A stretch of 64,000 bases of DNA. It comes from Glandiceps talaboti (Eukaryota > Hemichordata > Enteropneusta > Spengelidae). The position numbers were made by a program, and so were the translations under genes. Below, one piece after another: positions 25,601 through 38,560 of this stretch (positions are counted from its first letter, which is position 1; every line of letters starts with the position of its first letter). The stretch is taken from assembly GCF_964340395.1 (NCBI RefSeq), contig NC_135565.1, positions 15,493,709 to 15,557,708 of the forward strand, in the 5' to 3' direction. The notes below the pieces were generated by a model, which was not told the DNA's origin, made no database searches, and worked only from the letters and a program-made list of their open reading frames with translations.

Positions 25601-28600
25601 ATGCGCATTGTACTTTATTAGTAGTATTTCTACTGCAGTGCAATACTGACAACATTATTGATTGCCTATATGCATTGAGCACTCAATTGTTCCTTGCACA
25701 CAAATTGCATGATTCTCTAGTATGATTTTGTAGAAATCTACTGTTTCAGATAAACGTATATATAACAGCACCCCATGATGTATGTTCTCTGAATTTATAC
25801 ATTTATATTTTACCCCTGAGTGGTATTGCGCTCATGCTTGCAGTGTTTTCTGCTGTACGAATGCAGAGAACACAGCATTTGCAAACACTCTTGCAAAAAC
25901 TCCAAGTATGCCACTCTTGCACTCATGCATTGGGTTCTATCATCTTATTTACTGGCAACATCAATCCATGCCAGGGGGATGTTTACTCTCCCATCTCATT
26001 TAATTGTCCAACATCCTCATATTCCAAAATACTAAATATATTCATTTTGTGTTTCATCTCCCCATCAGACTACTACCAACAAAGAAATTGAAGATTCTGA
26101 CTTGCCTGACAGAATTCCCAGACCTGTTGGTTTATCAGATGATGATAAAAAGCTATGTGTCAAAGTTATGCATGGATTTATTGGAGGAAAGATACGGGAT
26201 CCAGTCGCTGCAGGTTAGTGGTTGTCAACATCAACAAAAGATGGCCCAATATAAAGTCTTTACACAGATTTTAATTGTATGCTTATACCAGGAATGATGT
26301 GATTTTTCTTGCAATAAGGATGTTTATTGGTGGGGCACCATGGCAACGCACATACATATTGAAAACCCACCCGTGCAGTCATTCCAATGGGTTTTGTCTA
26401 CAAATCAAACCAAACCATTTCTTTTTGAATGGACATATTATTATCATGAAAAGAGACAAAACATGAGAAAGAATAATGTTTATAATATTTATTTTTGATG
26501 AATATTCCAAAACTGTGTTCAACATTGGGGTAGTAAAAATCAAAGAAGATTAAGTCCACTAACTATATAAAAATTTCAGAATAATATCTTGGTGGGTTTT
26601 ATAGATGCAATTTTTTTCTTTTGATGTATGCACAAGCCAACCCACATACTACCGGGAAGTACCTTAAATGTAGCCATTGTTTTGTTCATGTATGTATGTA
26701 TGTATACATAGATCATTAGATGTCAGTGTGACAAGAAGTTGTAGGATCTAATTTCCATGCTAATCAATTGACCATCATGATTTCACAATAGAGGGCACAA
26801 ATCATTATTTAACAATTGTTCATACAGGTGTGAGAGATCCGTACAAGTTTAGAGAGTGCATGCATCTACTACGTGAGATGTTGATGAGATCATATGCAGT
26901 GGAAGAAAAAGCAGCACAGAATGAAGACGAAATATTGTATAGAAAAGACAGAGGTCGTCGTGACAACAGGAAACGAACTAGAAGTCATGACAACACACAA
27001 ACCTCACAGGATGGTCCAGGAGAGGAGAAGAATGTTAACGAAGAAACACCAGAGATGCCAAAAAGGTAGTGACAGTACTTTCATATTTTACTAAGAGTCT
27101 GTCTTTAATATCACCATGAAACCATCCACTTCTCTGCAGGTAGAAACATGAAATGACTATGTATAAGCCATAATCTGTTACCTAGATGCATATCTATTAT
27201 CAATTATATTGTAGTTGAGTCTGACTTTAACCTGCGATGCTAAAACCTATTCTGATCTTTTCCAGAGTCCACAGTGCCCCTGCATCTGAAAGCAGGAGAT
27301 CCCGTAGAGACAGAGAAATGGATCACAGAAGAGGAATAGAAGAAGCTCATCAAATTCTTAGTCCAAGAAGTTCAGGTAACTTTAAGATTTCCTACATGTA
27401 CAATGTAGTGTAACAATTTTAAATTGACAATAAAAGTCACATTACCACGACCTCATAGTTTGCCATGAAAGTTTTTTTTAAAAATGTAACAGTTATTACA
27501 AGTGCATGGTTCAAACTTCCTTATTATTTGGTTCAATTTGCATAAACTTGTTTTCAACAAACCATTGTAGAAGCCCCTTCCATTAGTTCATTGTACCAAG
27601 TATATTTGGGTACTGGTGAGGGACATTAGCTAAAACCCCTCCAAGAACATGTCCAATGAGGGGGATACACATGGCAGAGAGCATTACCGTCAGCCCTTCC
27701 AATGATATGCCCAGTTGCACACAACTGAAAAATACAGAGTTATACCATTGGTCGATTCCCTCCAAGATATCTGCTTATACCCACATAAGCAGACAGACCA
27801 CCCAGTAACAAACTGAATAGTTATTGATGTATTCTATATCTACAGGCAGTGGCCAAGCTAACACAAGATATAACTTTAAGACTCCATTTGAAGAGAAAAG
27901 AGAGAAAGATATCAAAAGAATTGGTGATAAAGTAGATAAATACTTTGATACACAGCCTAGCGATCAGCGAGAATTGATGGCATTCCAAGTCACTGTCAAA
28001 GAAGAAAAACTAGAACTTATGGAAAGTCAAATACTGTAAGTTATGATCCTTCTAATAACAGTTCTCTCTTTGTCGGTAACACCCATATCAAGTTACTGAT
28101 TAGGCTTTGGCAAGATTTAGCACAATCTCATTAAAATCCGATGTAGTGTACACTTGCTATTTCTTTTTGGCTGTTACGTTTACTATCATTTGTTCTTTTG
28201 TGTGCACTCATTAGATACATCTGACACAATACAATATGTTTTCCTGAATGCAGTCTCGTACTTACGAGTAGCCAATCAGAATCTGTCTTACAATATAACA
28301 CTCAACGTTTGAAATTGAAAGAAAGAGAACAACCAAACAATAATGATGACGTCATTGTCTGTATTCTGTGCTCATGCTCTTTTCCAACAGAATACTCTGA
28401 AGTACTGTACCTGTATGTTTTGGCATATTATGCATTTTTATTGGTTGAGTGAATTCACTTGGCACTCTTGTGTGGCTTGGGAAAACCTATGGTATTGTAT
28501 CAGATGTATGTAACGAGCACTCACAAAAGAACAAACAACAGTAAATGTAACAACTAAAAAGAAATAGCGAGTGTACACTACATCGGATTTTAATCAGATT

Positions 28601-31600
28601 GAATTTAGCATAGAAGTAGCACAGAAGAAAAAAAAGGCCCTGTTTGGAGTAGGGTTAAAATTTAGTTGTGAGAAACAGTTGTCTTGCAGAGCTATATAGA
28701 AAAACATTGTTCTTGAATGAAAGCATTGTCCTGTGTAACCCTTATGGCTCCACTGATAAGATAACACTAATAATGAGAACCTGGACTTGAAACTCTGGCA
28801 TCATGAGTAATACCCTGGTATGTAGATTTTGACCTATGACCTCCATAATTTATTATTTTGTTTACAGCCATAAGCTGACTACTCTGAAGGAAAGTATTGG
28901 ACAGCAACACGATTATATCCTACATCTAAAGAAGAACAGAGCCGATACTGAAACTATCAACAATCAAAAACTTGTTGAACATCAACTCAGGACTAGACAG
29001 GTTGGTGTGTTTTGTAAACTGAATGTGTGATTTTGATTATATAAATTTAACCAATACACAAAGCATAATTTGAAAAGTTGAGAGCCTTTGACTGCAAACT
29101 ATTAGCCTTGTTCACACAGTATGGTAGATGGTACTGTTTATTATGACTTACAAAGTGACGTGATCTCAGAGGATGCTCCCATAGATTTTAAGGATGAAGT
29201 GCCATTCTTCATCTCTGTCCAAGTTATTTGGGCAACTCTTGATTCATGTAATTTGTTAAAAAATGTGATTTTGATGTTAGATCATTCTGAGGTACATTGT
29301 ACATATAAGTCTAGATGTATGATAACTTTAGAACCTTATTTTAGGCACCAATAAATGGAATATTGGTGTTGGGGGCTTTGTCTCAAAATGTAGAAAACTT
29401 GTTTACAGATAATGTAGACATGTTCAGAGATAGAGACATCAGGCAATTCCCACTGTTATTTTAATAACAGTAATATTCAGCCCTGGCTGACTGCTCATGA
29501 GAAGTCAATGAAATTTGGTATTCATTTCCCAAAAATTGTTTGTCTCTATGGGGAGAAATTTGTATTCATAGACAATTCATCCAATAAGGAGCAAAAGGGG
29601 TGAGAGTTTAATGTAGGATAAACTATATTGTTTAAGTTAGCCATCCCATTGTAAGTTAATTGGCTAATTTTGATAATTGTTCCAGACAGCAAAATCAGTA
29701 TGAAGTAGTGTGTTATGCTATGAATACAGAGTCATTATGTAGTGAGAAAAAAATAGCTGTTTTATTGGCACATTGATGTATTTTAGTGCCATGCATTGAC
29801 TATGGCAAACACATTTCCATTTCTGAATTTGATGCTTTTTAGAAATATTTGTATTTAGGGGTACAAAAAAGATTCCATTAAAAGTAAAATTACTTTTGTT
29901 GGATGAGAGAGAACTAATATGGTTCAACCCCACCCCCTAACTAAAAGAATTATGCATTTTATCTTACATTGAACTATTGATCTCACTCCTTGATTTCAGG
30001 GTAAATATGAAAGACGGCTGAGATTTGTACAAGAACAATTACAGTTTCTACAAGACCATGAATTAGTACAGAATGAAAGAGAACATAAACCAAGAAATAG
30101 AGGAGATGATGCTGTATCCATGCAGTCGGCTAGTTATAAGGAATACCTCATGGATAGATATCAACACAGAGATGGGAGAATGAATTCAAGGAAAGTTCTG
30201 GAATTACTGAAAAAGGAAGAAAAGAAACAAGACAAGGTTAGAAATATTGCAGTGGAAAATGTGCTATTGACAAATTAAGATAGACACAAACTAACACTAT
30301 TCGCATGTAGGTTTTACAAGTGAATGCGTGATAGCAGTACCTCTAATAATTCTGTGGATAAAATCAACCTTGTAATCAAGATAGTGTAAACACTGAATGA
30401 GGTTGAATGTATGGTCACTTGAGGAAAACTTAAAATATAACTTATGATAGATGCAAACTAAAACGTTGTTGTTACATATGGTAGATTGCACAAGTGGATT
30501 GTAGCAATGCCTTGATTATGTGGATATAATCACCTTATTATCAAGATAGTGTTAACACTGGATGCTGTAGAATGTGCTGCCACTTGAGGAAAACTTAAAA
30601 TATAAATATAACATATGACAGACGCAGACTAAAAATGTTTTTTGTTACGTGTGGTAGATTACACAGGTATGTGATAGTTATTGCCTTGATTATGTAGATA
30701 TAATCACCCTGTAATCAAGATCATAGTGTAAACACTGAATGAGATTAAATGTGTCGCCACATGAGATAAAACTTAGGATAAAAAATGCCACCTTACTGTG
30801 AGTGTACTTCAATGTCTGTTGATAAATTATATCAACATTTTGCAATAATAGTTTTAGTTTGTGTCTGTACAACAGTCCCAATTACTTGTCTGCATTTGTC
30901 AATTCTCATTAAAAGTTTCACTTAGGGTACTTAAAAATGGCAGCAAAGAAAGTGTGGTGTTTGTTCTATAGCTACAAATAAATTTAGCAGCGACATATAA
31001 ATATCACATCTAGTGATCAGGGAGAGTATTTATCATGTTGGAGTTCAGGGGAGGCATATGTAGGATAAGGTATATGTAGTTTGGATATAATCAACTTTAA
31101 GTTTTATCAGTATATTTGACATTGTGCTAAATCATTTTCTTTTACTTCAGCTCCAAATGAGAATTGAACAACAGAGAGTACAGGCAGTAAGTGATCACCT
31201 GGCTGTCAAAGAAGCTCAAACCAGACAAAAACTTTCAGAATTCAAAGAGAAACTGAAACTAGCTAAAGAAGAACGAAAATTCAATACAAGCAGTCAGTCA
31301 TCAACAGCTAACAGTTCAGGAAACTCTGCTAATAACTCATGGTGGAATTCATCACCAAATAAGGACAATGCAAATACATCACCAAATAAGGACAACTTGA
31401 TGTCACCATATATGGATAGTACTAACACATCACCAAATAAGGACATGAAGTCGCCATATATGGACAATGCAAATTCAGACACCAATGATAACTCAGGGAA
31501 TGCTAATACAACAACATTTACGAATTCTGGATTATTTGAGAGTTCACCTGTAAATGGATGGATGAATTCAACACCAAAGTCACACCAGAAGAACAAACAG

Positions 31601-33878
31601 AGGTCATTTAGATCCCCACAAACAGACACTCACAATAACAGTGATGATGATACAAACGATAGTCATTTACCGAACTCAGGATTCAGTACCAGGGGTGTAT
31701 TCACACAGAGCCAAAATGAAAGGAAAGATAAAGTACCTCTAAAATCTGGACTGCATTCAGAAATAACATATACCAATGGAGACATGGCAGTAGAAGATAT
31801 AGAGGAAAGTGTACATGTACAACAAACTTCCAAATCTTCACAGGAAGATGATTTCTTTTCATCCAAAAAATCAGACGTTTCCCAAAGAACATCAAAATCA
31901 CCGTTCGATAATAAATTTGTGTATACTCCAGCCACAAACCCTATGGTAAGAATGTCAGCCAAATCCAAAAACAAGAAAGATAATAATGAACTCTCCCAGG
32001 CAACAGACACACACAGAGAACGGACTACTGAATCTGAAATAACATACAGTCCAACTGAATATTTACAAAATGAAGACAAATATCCATTTGATCCAAAGAA
32101 ATTTTCTTTGAGCTCAAAGACTTTTGACTCCTCCATGGCATCCATGTTGGAGGACAGTCCTTCATTATCTCAACCAAATAAGGATCCGCCTGATTGGTTC
32201 AGCAGTTCTAAATGGTCCAATTACAGTTCAGGTTATGGAGATTCAGCCAGTCAGAGTGGAGTATCTTCACCCATTGGTGGTAGGGCAAGAAGTCCATTAG
32301 TGCAAACAAGATCTGCGTTGTCACCGGAAAAGGTAGATATCAAATTATGAAAACTTTTTTTTTCATTTTTCTAGCGAAAGACAGATAATCATCTAGTTAA
32401 AAATTGTCCATTTGATATATTTTGATTTGAGAAAGTCAGGGAAAGTCTGAAAACTCAAAAAAATGTTACTTGAGTAGCTGAATTAGGTCAGAGAAGAATA
32501 TCTACATGTATACAGATAAATTATTTAAGAAGACCCCTACATCCATTTAAAAGGCCAATTCTTTACAGTCACAGGTACCTACTGGGTAAAGCTCAGTGTC
32601 AACTTTTCAGCTTAGAAAACCTTACCTCAAACTGGGCACCAAATCCCAAAAGAGGGTTTTTTATTAAAAAAGAAAAAAAACATACAAGGGGAAAATCAAC
32701 TGTGACAAGTTCTAAGAAAGTTTAAAAGGTACATCTTCAACCCTCTTTTATTACTTTTTAGATTTAATCCCTTCAAGTTTGTTATTTCATGAGTAGATTT
32801 TAACTGTCAAAAGTTATCAATTTAACATTTCACATTTTTAGGTAGCTGATGGCAACAGTTATTTCTTAATTTACCATTTCAGGTTTCTGATAGCAATCCT
32901 CTGTCAATGAAAGAGAAGTTGGCGAGGTATTTAGACAAAGCTGCTACTTCAGGATTTAATAAAAGAGCACCACCTAGAATGATGATGACAAGACGAGGTA
33001 CATAATATATAATGTATATATTAGACGTTGATATTGTCTCGATTTTAATTTCTGAAGAAAAGTGATGTATCTTCTTGCTGCAATATTCAGTGATTATATT
33101 TTCAGAGAAGGAGAAATACTTCACTATATACAGAAACTTAAAACATACAGTTGAAATTTTGAACTTCAACACTGCTTAGCAGATCAGGTCAAAATTCAAT
33201 GGTGATGTTTCTAGGGATGTGTAGATGAAGAATTATTCATGACATGATGAATGAGCACCATAGTTTATATGCAAAAGAGGAATGCAGATATCATTTTTGA
33301 GAGGAAAAAATGTTTGAATTCCAAAACTGCAGGACGTAGAGATCTGAAATGTGATGGAGATGTTTGTTGGGATATGTAGATGAAAAAGTGTGAAACTCAA
33401 GATGACTTTATTTTTTATATGCAAATCAAACAGCCAGTAAATAGTTGATTGTATTCTGTTTACAGGTACCCCAAGTATGGATTACAGTGTTGGTGATGAT
33501 ATCAGTACAGTTGCCTCAACAACTCTAAAACTGACTAGTCCATCTATGGATTCATTTGGTACAGATCCACTATCTATGTATACTACAGGTACTTACTATA
33601 CATCGGATGGTAGACAAACACCAGACAGTAAATCAGATTTGGAGAATGAACAAGAACATAGTAAGGAAAGTAACAAAGAAAGTAAGGAAGCCTCAAAGGA
33701 ACATACAACAAAAAATAAACCCAAAATCAAAGCCATGGATGATGCTGAGAGAGAACAAACTTACGTGAATACTGTGAAACAACAAAGAGACAGGGTTGCT
33801 AAGATACGAAGGGCTGTGAAAGCTGCTGATACAATCCAGAGAGCTTGGAGGAGATACCAAACTAAAAAACGAAGATAA
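19614..33878 (+). CDS. Kinesin-9 family motor protein, KIF6-type
   Basis: Coding exons: 19614-19836, 21969-22083, 22253-22403, 22902-23116, 24197-24379, 24881-25123, 25381-25501, 26069-26213, 26828-27065, 27266-27375, 27846-28035, 28868-29000, 30000-30236, 31151-32332, 32883-32997, 33466-33878; in frame, 1337 aa. The N-terminal motor has the P-loop GQTGSGKT (residues 88-95), switch I NQRSSRSH (209-216) and switch II DLAGSE (242-247), so ATP-driven microtubule movement is expected. Phrases such as [19 protein letters not shown] and RDSLGGN with [13 protein letters not shown] match KIF6 better than KIF9. Kinesin-9 motors act mainly in cilia and flagella. Loop L12 carries a Ser/Arg-rich insert of about 35 residues. 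The tail has coiled-coil-like charged helices, a long Ser/Asn/Lys-rich exon (31151-32332) with NKD and SPYMD repeats, and a C-terminal IQ motif ([13 protein letters not shown]) that may bind calmodulin. The tail differs from human KIF6, so no symbol is given. Confidence 0.92.
20097..20350. mobile_element. Same MITE family, copy 3, inverted
   Basis: Opposite orientation to copies 1 and 2: AATGGGGAACTTGCGAACC to GATTGCAAGTTCCCTATT, with the shared core reverse-complemented. Lies in kinesin intron 1. Confidence 0.83.
22345..22580 (+). repeat. Tandem copies of kinesin exon 4 end plus donor
   Basis: The exon end (TACTAAGTCCTAGTTCTAGA ... CATTTACCAAAG, then GTAAGTTA) recurs at about 22430-22477 with a broken donor and about 22480-22565 with a GC donor (AAAGGCAAGTTA). 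A stub (CCTAAGTCCAATAAC) ends the array. Confidence 0.88.
22600..22950 (+). repeat. Tandem copies of kinesin exon 5 acceptor plus exon start
   Basis: The true junction at 22901/22902 (CACAG, then GTACATGTAGTAGAGGGC) has a clear copy at 22801 (ACTCAG, then GTACATGTGGTAAAAGAT) that continues with CAGAACA.CTGT.TTGTTC. More decayed copies lie near 22640 and 22735. Confidence 0.82.
24345..24630 (+). repeat. Duplicated kinesin exon 6 end plus donor, split by inserted sequence
   Basis: GTGAATCAAGACATCGAAGT at the exon end (24347-24368) recurs at 24607-24629 as GTGAATCAAGACATCTGAAG. The intron start GTATGTGTAACATAGT (24380) recurs at 24592 as TTATGTGTAACATAGT. About 190 bp of unrelated sequence lies between. 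Confidence 0.75.
25580..25965. mobile_element. ~385-bp dispersed element, copy 1
   Basis: Shares ACTGCAGTGCAATACTGA, AACATTATTG, TTTCAGATAAAC, GCAGT.TTTTCTGCTG and CACTCTTGCACTC with 49745-50120. Internal palindromic parts suggest a nonautonomous DNA element. Lies in kinesin intron 7. Confidence 0.65.
28121..28604. mobile_element. ~480-bp MITE with ~110-bp terminal inverted repeats
   Basis: ATTAAAATCCGATGTAGTGT near 28130 and its reverse complement near 28593 begin two arms that match for about 110 bp (TACACT(T/C)GCTATTTCTTTTT, TTTGTTCTTTTGTG). No open frame. Lies in the kinesin intron before exon 28868-29000. Confidence 0.85.
30285..30880. repeat. Three imperfect ~170-bp tandem units in a kinesin intron
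   Basis: ATAGTGTAAACACTG(A/G)AT, CACTTGAGGAAAACTTA and GTGGTAGATT(G/A)CACA recur at roughly 165-180 bp spacing. No exon sequence is involved. Confidence 0.8.
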
Positions 33879-35181
33879 TGAGCTCTGTAGCAGGGACTGA
33901 GTTTGGTACATTAATCTCAGTCTGCTAGGACTTAATCTCAGCCTGCCAGGATTTGATCTCAGCCTGCCAGGGTTGGAAACACAATAATCTCAGTTTGTCA
34001 GGATTTAAAATACAGTACAGCAGAAATGAAGATACCTTGGTGTTTCATTCATGAGACACAATTTATTTTTGCACAGAGAGAGACAACTTCAAATGCAAAA
34101 CAAACAATGATAGATGTACTGTGCACAGTGGGGATGTATAGAAGTAGACAAATTACCATCATGTTGATTATCAATTGGAAAGTAAACAGTTGAAGCTATT
34201 AAAATCATCAAGTCCATGTGTAATTATTTCAGCAGAAGTCTAGTTTCTACTACATTGATAACAAATAGGAATGCTTATTACTTTTCAATGTGATTAGGTA
34301 AAGAATAATGCCATGTTGATTGTGTCTCTGTTATTGTTATAGTTGAATTGTGTGTGTCTTTGTGATAGAAACATCAGTGGGTGAAACACCAAGGCAACTT
34401 GATTTCTCCTGTAATCTCAGCATGCCTGGGTTTGAATTGTAATAATCTTGGCTTCCCAAAGTTAAGTTTCAGGTGTTTATGTTTGTGAACAGAAGCAGAA
34501 TGTTAAGACTGTAGCTGTACATGTATATATAGAAAAAGTCATGAAAATAGTCTCAGGAAAAAATATTCTTGCCAAAAAAATGTATTTTGTCACAAATTAA
34601 AATATGTAGTGTGTTATTTTCTGTATAACAAGTGAAAATGTTATTGTGAATAATCTATACAAGCTTTGTTTGTGTCTTGATGAAACTCACACATTGAAGG
34701 TCAAAGGTTACATTGTAGTACATCCATTCCAAGAAGGGAACGTACTCCATGTAAAGTTTAGTTTTAACATTAAAAGAGAAAGCTCTGAATCATATGGACC
34801 GCATTTGATTTTTTAGATAAAATATTTAATAACTTACATTGTGATTTGTAGTGTATATTCATTCATTTTATCAAAAGAGTTGTTCGTTTACCAAGTGTTT
34901 CAAGTTTGTCTTTCACCTCTTTGTTTATTGTTATTTCTCTCTCCTATACCACCAACAGAAACTTTCAGAATTGTAAATATTTGTTTGATATTATATTTTG
35001 TATTTAAAGTTACTTGACCAGTACTAAGAATAACTTTATTTTTTTTAAAGTATGATGCTATTCGGGTATGTAATACTTAGTCTCTGCAGCAGGCAACTTA
35101 TGCAGTAGTCACTCAGCAGAAGGCTATATAGTTGTATCTGCAGCAGGTAATGCAGTAGTAGTCTCAGAAGACTATGTAGCA

Positions 35182-35257
<76 letters not shown>

Positions 35258-35763
35258 TATACTTTTAAGTCTTATGACTGAGTTGATGTTATTCTCTACA
35301 AAGCTTTGAAATAACAAAACAAATGTCCATATCAATTGTCCCTGGTGGTGTAATGTGCAAGTGATGTAATACTTTTACCTTACATGTCAGAAGAACTGTC
35401 TTCCTGGCTACATGCATAGTGACATTTAAAGTACTTCAAAAACAAACAAAATGGCCGCCGCAATTATGATATTGGTACCCACGATATCACATTAGTCCCT
35501 CTTACACTTGTAAAATCAAACTTTACAGTTGCAATATGCAAGACAAAAATTGATTTTATTGCCGATTACAAGAAAAAGAAACGACACCTCCCTTGGTCAG
35601 ATTTATCATATTATCATAATCATTTTTAAAAAAAAAATGTATAATAAGTAGTTATTATGTTAATAAATCATTACAAGGCAATGTACTATAGATATCTTGA
35701 CCCCAATAACATCTGAACCAATATACTGTTTTGTGTATTTTTTGTTTACACGGCATAGACAGT
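33879..35763 (+). other. Kinesin 3' UTR and intergenic region
   Basis: Noncoding sequence after the kinesin stop. A short repeated phrase (ATCTCAGCCTGCCAGG and variants) recurs about four times at 33912-34002. No clear AATAAA signal was found close to the stop. Homology to the sulfotransferase duplication begins near 35500. No gene is seen. Confidence 0.5.
35186..35254. repeat. (TA)n microsatellite
   Basis: An uninterrupted run of alternating T and A about 69 bases long. Confidence 0.95.
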
Positions 35764-36918
35764 CTAGGACATCCACGAAAATGTTTGATTTGTAAGTTTG
35801 GAGAATTCTGTGTTATATGGTCTGTAATACTCTCTAAGGAGATTTACAACAATTGGATCAACATCCGGGTGGGTTCGACCTTTCCTCTGATTCATGCAAA
35901 ATTCAGGAGTTTTAATACAATAAAAGCCCTTAGTTTCGTTAAAGTAAAATATGTTGTCAGTGAAATAGGGTTGAAGATTTAGAAATGATTCCACCTGTTG
36001 GATTGCTGACACTGGGTTTACTTTGAATTCACTACCGTCCACAATTAGCATTCTTTCAAGGCCGAAATACTCCAGCCAGTGTTTAATATAATCAGAATAA
36101 CGCCCTCTATATATTGTACCATGGGACGTCACTAGTTTCCTGTTATTGTCAAGAATTGTTGATTCAAATGTAGTATTTACTGTGTTGTTAAATTTGACTA
36201 TATTTTCCAGAAATATTTGTGCCTTTTCGTATTGGCTAGATTTCGGTTTAGATTTTAAAATGTCTTCGTACACCCCTTTAGTGGTAACTGTATGGATGTA
36301 GTCGGAGATGGCTCGTTCTACAGGATCACAAGCAACTAAGATAATCTTGGTGTCTACTGGAAGCTCGTAATATATCTCCTTTGCTGCTTGACCTCCGAAA
36401 TAACCTGGTGATCTTTCAATGGTCAGCTGCCCAGGTGTTGAAACTGGCATACGGTTAATATACCAATCTATTCCCTTCTTGTGATCGGGACTACCAAAGT
36501 AATGTACTTCTTCTTCCGCAACAACAATATTGGGATGAAAGTCAAGAAAAGTACCCAAGGTAGCTGTGCCGCATTTTTTGATTCCGGCAATAATCGCTCC
36601 TGGAAGTCTTTTCCGACTTACAGACACTTTCTTGTGTCTTTCTTGAATCTTTCTTTGGTCGACCTTTCCACTTATATCACCCAAGTCTGAGAGCCCTTTA
36701 GGTAAAGTTGGACTGGCGTACTCAGCGTCTGGTTTGCGTACAGTATTTTCCTTTTTTTGCCAGTCTTCATTGTTGTCATGGCAAGGTGTTGGACGGGCTT
36801 GGATTTCGCCGATACCCTTGATAGATATTATATGAATCTTTCCTATTTTTAAATAGCAGATAATGGAAATCACAGAAACCAGGAAAGCCAACAACACAAT
36901 CCTTGTTCTTGACTTCAT
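35764..36918 (-). CDS. Heparan sulfate 3-O-sulfotransferase-like protein, copy A
   Basis: One open frame of 384 aa with no intron in the coding part. It is a type II membrane protein: short basic N-terminus, hydrophobic anchor at residues 8-25, stem, then a sulfotransferase domain from about 105. Seen: PAPS-binding P-loop region GIKKCGT (112-118), the EVHYFG segment (137-142) matching the catalytic Glu/His region of HS3ST enzymes (EVHFF), ERSPGYF, a 3'-phosphate motif ending ERAISDY, KGFYC and KGRTHPDVD. The family transfers sulfate from PAPS to glucosamine in heparan sulfate in the Golgi. Two features are odd: the usual Arg of RDP is Cys197 (ACDPVER), and the family's GTR is GTA. Copy B shares both, so acceptor or cofactor use may differ. 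Members usually have an intron in the coding region. Confidence 0.87.
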   Translation of the reverse strand: MKSRTRIVLLAFLVSVISIICYLKIGKIHIISIKGIGEIQARPTPCHDNNEDWQKKENTVRKPDAEYASPTLPKGLSDLGDISGKVDQRKIQERHKKVSVSRKRLPGAIIAGIKKCGTATLGTFLDFHPNIVVAEEEVHYFGSPDHKKGIDWYINRMPVSTPGQLTIERSPGYFGGQAAKEIYYELPVDTKIILVACDPVERAISDYIHTVTTKGVYEDILKSKPKSSQYEKAQIFLENIVKFNNTVNTTFESTILDNNRKLVTSHGTIYRGRYSDYIKHWLEYFGLERMLIVDGSEFKVNPVSAIQQVESFLNLQPYFTDNIFYFNETKGFYCIKTPEFCMNQRKGRTHPDVDPIVVNLLREYYRPYNTEFSKLTNQTFSWMS

Positions 36919-36965
36919 CGTGTATTATTGTCAATGAATAATGTCACGTGACGAAAAATAGATGC

Positions 36966-36968
<3 letters not shown>

Positions 36969-37003
<35 letters not shown>
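36969..37003. repeat. (TA)n microsatellite in sulfotransferase A leader
   Basis: A TA run of about 35 bases between the predicted acceptor and the start codon. Copy B has only a few TA units at the same place. Confidence 0.9.
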
Positions 37004-37008
<5 letters not shown>

Positions 37009-37045
37009 CTCTCTCTCGGAAGGCAAATAACACGGTCACTGTATT

Positions 37046-37670
37046 CCTGTACAAGAGAACCACACAATATGTATTAAAATACACTTCACAGACTATATAA
37101 GTTAGAGAATATAACAAAAGTAATATCTATTTTAAGTTCGAATATTAAAAGGTACTTTGAAGATCTAGAATATATTCTTGGGAAGTTTCAAGTTTTCGGT
37201 ACTGGCATCACTGTATACAGCGTTACTTCTTACTATGAAATAATTTTAAAAGTTATTAAGACTTTTTGCGCCTGAAATCAGTTGTAATGGAGTCGCTACA
37301 CTTGTTCCCCTTTGCATTCTATAATACCTTTTAAGCTATTGTTAGTTTTTATATTCTTAGCAAATGTGATAAATGTTACATCATAATCTTCAAGGTATGG
37401 TTATCTTTCTCAAAAATTGCACTTTACAATTGAAAATACTGCAAAACAGTAATTTATGCCTAACTCAAAAACTGTCATACATGGAGATTAAATTCAAGTG
37501 TCTACCCCCATATTTTCAGAGAACTAAACCCATACCTTTGTATACGGTATTAAATAAAATGTTAGCCTTTGGCGAAATGTTAATTACAAGTAAAATCAGA
37601 ACAACGTGATCGAAGAGAAATGTGAAGCCTTTAATATGGACGTCTAAAATATGACGGATATATACTTACG
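37046..37670 (-). other. Predicted 5' UTR intron of sulfotransferase copy A
   Basis: On the minus strand a consensus donor (GTGAC then GTAAGTATA) follows base 37670, and a good acceptor (TTCTCTTGTACAG) lies just before 37046, upstream of the ATG at 36918. Both sites recur in copy B (donor at 42735, acceptor at 41590), which supports a noncoding first exon spliced to the coding exon. Confidence 0.5.
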
Positions 37671-38329
37671 TCACCCCCTCTCGGCTTCGCTGCTCGGATC
37701 ACAATGTTCACGTCACCTCACAGTTTAGAAGTTGTACTGTCTCTAGATAGTCTGGCAAGCGACACCAGCTTATATCCTGTCATGCACAAACTGTATATTG
37801 GGTCAAACATGACATCTAAACAATAGGAAACATTCCGAGTCTGAAAACTTGACATGTTGTCAATATTGTCATTATACAGAAATGTATAATAATATTACCC
37901 AATATGTTATTCAATAGCGAAGAGTCCCTCTTCAGGTTCTCAATTGCCAATTAATCAAATGATCATAGTGCAAATCTCCATAGTAATGTTCTGTTTAGTC
38001 TTTAGAGCACTTTGTAGTGATGTTGTCAACAACCATATCACCAGTTGTGTTTGATTAGTCCACCAATGAATTATATCATATCACGAGAACGTGACATTGC
38101 AACAAACAAAGTTAGTCATTTGTTGTAAAAGCCACAATAATTCATATATTTTTACAGGCACCTCGCTATCTGAAGATTACTAAATTACCGGCTGTCTATC
38201 GTAAGTTTTGCGGGTAGTGAATAAGCTTATATGTTACAAATTAAATGTCCCCTAGTGGGCTTCGTCACAGTAAAACCACCCTTATTACGTTGCACCGAGG
38301 ACGAGGTTTACACTCCTCATTGTAATTAA

Positions 38330-38560
38330 TGTTGAAAAGCCATCATCTCCAGGATGTTTTGCTCTCAAAGTCCATCCCCGGAATGGAAATGCTGATGTTC
38401 TCCGCAGTGTTGGAAAGCCTATCCCGGATTGGAGTGCTCTCCGCAATGTTAAAAAAGTCCATCCCCAGACTTGAGTGCCCTCCGCATCTATGTAATGTTC
38501 TGCTCCCAACAATGTTGAAAAGTCCATCCCAGGAATGGAGTGCTCGCCGTACACTGTAAC
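38330..38560. repeat. Degenerate minisatellite of about 40-50 bp units
   Basis: Four to five imperfect units built around AAAGTCCATCCC, GGAATGGAGTGCTC and CCGCAATGTT. Open frames on both strands here follow from the repeat and are not treated as genes. Confidence 0.75.

Larger units (their letters stand above)
35500..38140. repeat. Segmental duplication, unit A
   Basis: Homologous to about 39090-43300 in the same orientation. It covers 3' flank, coding region, leader and upstream sequence. Conserved blocks include the TAATGTCACGTGACGA leader motif, the donor region near 37670 and a CATTGCAACAAACAAA block near 38095. Coding similarity exceeds flank similarity. Confidence 0.85.
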
